Source: Avichristensenella sp031550095 (GTDB lineage Bacteria; Bacillota; Clostridia; Christensenellales; Aristaeellaceae). Taken from it: a stretch of 23,132 bases of DNA. The stretch spans positions 1 to 23,132 of the forward strand of contig JAVBOX010000173.1 in the NCBI GenBank assembly GCA_031550095.1, written 5' to 3'. Made by a program: the position numbers and the translations under genes. The notes beneath the pieces are model-generated. The model made no database searches. It worked only from the letters and a program-made list of their open reading frames with translations, and was not told the origin of the DNA. This document shows, piece after piece, positions 23,004-23,132 of this stretch; position 1 is the stretch's first letter, and each line of letters opens with the position of its first letter.

Positions 23004-23132
23004 GGCACCGAATATTCGGAATTTGGCACGGATCTTTTTCCGTCCAGTGGCGTCGCCCTTCACTCAGCGTAGCGCTGCTACGCCTCGTTCCAGCTCCTTG
23101 CTGGGCGAAAAAATCTCTCGTGCATCTCTTCC
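23004..23132. repeat. Right-edge palindrome and hairpin element
   Basis: GGCAC occurs twice (23004-23008, 23026-23030), enclosing a perfect 12-bp palindrome CCGAATATTCGG (23008-23019). Further on, GCGTAGC pairs perfectly around a GCT loop (23067-23083). The minus strand contains a 15-codon ATG ORF with a purine-rich leader, which I do not call a gene. The structure suggests a dispersed intergenic repeat rather than a coding region, and it continues past the window edge. No T-run follows the CCGAATATTCGG palindrome, although CTTTTTC appears at 23034-23040. Confidence 0.4.

Overview
This window looks like accessory metabolism of an anaerobic, probably Clostridia-type Bacillota chromosome. The grounds are strong AGGAGG-type ribosome binding sites, near-consensus sigma-A promoters, moderately high GC with strong third-position GC bias, and a fermentation-style enzyme set. 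The taxonomic guess rests only on style and is weak. I see no rRNA, tRNA, CRISPR array, transposase or phage gene.

Left part (300-7121). Two minus-strand enzyme operons flank a TetR-family regulator gene (2494-3102, plus strand). One encodes a thiolase and an alpha/beta hydrolase. The other encodes a KAS III-like condensing enzyme, a family I CoA-transferase, a second alpha/beta hydrolase and an FabG-like dehydrogenase. There is no acyl-CoA dehydrogenase, enoyl-CoA hydratase or acyl carrier protein, so this is neither ordinary beta-oxidation nor fatty acid synthesis. I read it as a catabolic cassette that breaks a keto- or diketo-type substrate down to acetyl-CoA. The substrate is unknown.

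Middle part (7412-12113). A complete Liv-type (HAAT family) ABC importer (two permeases, two ATPases, binding protein) diverges from the KAS III operon. The 240-290 bp intergenic region carries promoters in both directions. Two near-identical palindromes (ATGAC-N6-GTCAT), one just downstream of each -10 box, argue that transporter and enzymes are switched by one repressor. This transporter-enzyme regulon is the most interesting system in the window.

Right-middle part (12231-20163, minus strand). This is an oligopeptide-uptake cluster, transcribed as membrane-anchored alpha/beta hydrolase, DppB, DppC, DppD, DppF, cytoplasmic M14 zinc carboxypeptidase and DppA-like binding protein. It suggests import and intracellular trimming of peptides. 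A promoter with an overlapping imperfect palindrome lies in front of the hydrolase.

Right end (20338-22992, plus strand). A hydroxypyruvate-isomerase-like TIM-barrel protein has its own promoter. It is followed by a separately promoted pair: a radical SAM protein and a seven-helix membrane protein of unknown function.

Intergenic hairpin repeats mark both window ends and the junctions between clusters (84-286, 12188-12223, 15311-15330, 23004-23132). Two of them share flanking sequence, pointing to a dispersed palindromic repeat family.
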